Part shown: positions 29,240-29,301 of the stretch, one piece after another | Numbering within the stretch: position 1 is the first letter of the stretch | How the letters are laid out: each line of letters begins with the position of its first letter | Source of the DNA: DASPTB01 sp035623615 | GTDB lineage: Bacteria; Actinomycetota; UBA4738 | Direction of reading: 5' to 3' | DNA length: 29,301 nucleotides | Assembly: GCA_035623615.1 (NCBI GenBank) | Contig: DASPTB010000288.1 | Coordinates: 1-29,301, forward strand | Notes under the pieces: generated by a model | The model's database searches: none | What the model was told of the DNA's origin: nothing | What the model saw: the letters and a program-made list of their open reading frames with translations, nothing else | Position numbers and translations under genes: made by a program

Positions 29240-29301
29240 TTACTTGAGCGACGTGCTGCGTTCGGTGTGGTGGCCGTGCGTGCGGAACGTGCGCGTCATC
29301 G
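29240..29301 (-). CDS. rpsS: Ribosomal protein S19, C-terminal end only
   Basis: The last 19 residues and TAA stop are visible: TRTFRTHGHHTERSTSLK matches the S19 C terminus (usually TRTFRGH...). The gene continues beyond the right edge. It precedes rplV, as in all S10 operons. Confidence 0.88.
   Translation of the reverse strand, partial: MTRTFRTHGHHTERSTSLK

Noticed and set aside
1..29301. tRNA genes, rRNA, CRISPR arrays, insertion sequences, phage genes
   Set aside because: None seen: gaps are short, there are no regularly spaced repeats and no transposase or integrase frames.

Overview
The window is high-GC bacterial DNA, almost entirely protein-coding and almost entirely on the minus strand. 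It looks like a core chromosomal locus of an Actinomycetota-type organism. The support is the gene order rplM-rpsI ... glmM-glmS-acpS-nnr-alr-hydrolase-tsaE, the zinc-type S14 and L36, frequent GTG/TTG starts, start codons placed about 7 nt after a -10 box (leaderless style), and a zinc-ribbon/cyclase/ATPase regulator of a kind common in deep-branching actinobacteria. The class (perhaps Thermoleophilia-like) is a guess.

Layout, in the minus-strand direction of transcription (right to left). (1) 29301-20133: the end of the S10 operon and the spc operon, rpsS(partial)-rplV-rpsC-rplP-rpmC-rpsQ-rplN-rplX-rplE-rpsN-rpsH-rplF-rplR-rpsE-rpmD-rplO-secY-adk-map. (2) 20056-16630: a promoter followed by the alpha operon infA-rpmJ-rpsM-rpsK-rpoA-rplQ-truA; rpsD is absent from its usual place between rpsK and rpoA. 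(3) 16629-14941: an inserted exopolysaccharide-type sugar-phosphate transferase gene with its own upstream region and a downstream hairpin. (4) 14919-13414: rplM-rpsI with a promoter. (5) 13380-9187: an accessory block with genes on both strands: a DUF4242 protein, a class III nucleotide cyclase fused to an ATPase, a BBE-type FAD oxidase and a DUF2007-like protein. (6) 9166-1: glmM-glmS-acpS-nnr-alr-alpha/beta hydrolase-P1 peptidase-uracil-DNA glycosylase-tsaE(partial), a cell-wall precursor and housekeeping operon.

The core genes supply the ribosome, the Sec channel, N-terminal Met removal, RNA polymerase alpha, tRNA modification and peptidoglycan precursors (UDP-GlcNAc through GlmS/GlmM, D-Ala through Alr). 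Neighbouring genes are tightly coupled by TGATG, ATGA and GTGA junctions. No tRNA, rRNA, CRISPR array, insertion sequence or phage gene was seen, and no stretch longer than 300 bases lacks a gene.

Nothing here is a complete unknown defence or mobile system. The most unusual signals are: a large basic C-terminal tail on L13 abutting a large acidic N-terminal tail on S9, with the two reading frames in phase and separated only by one amber codon; two divergent gene pairs whose -10 elements are symmetric and overlap on the two strands; a strong orphan Shine-Dalgarno with a mini-ORF where rpsD should be; and extra low-complexity tails on L29 and S3.
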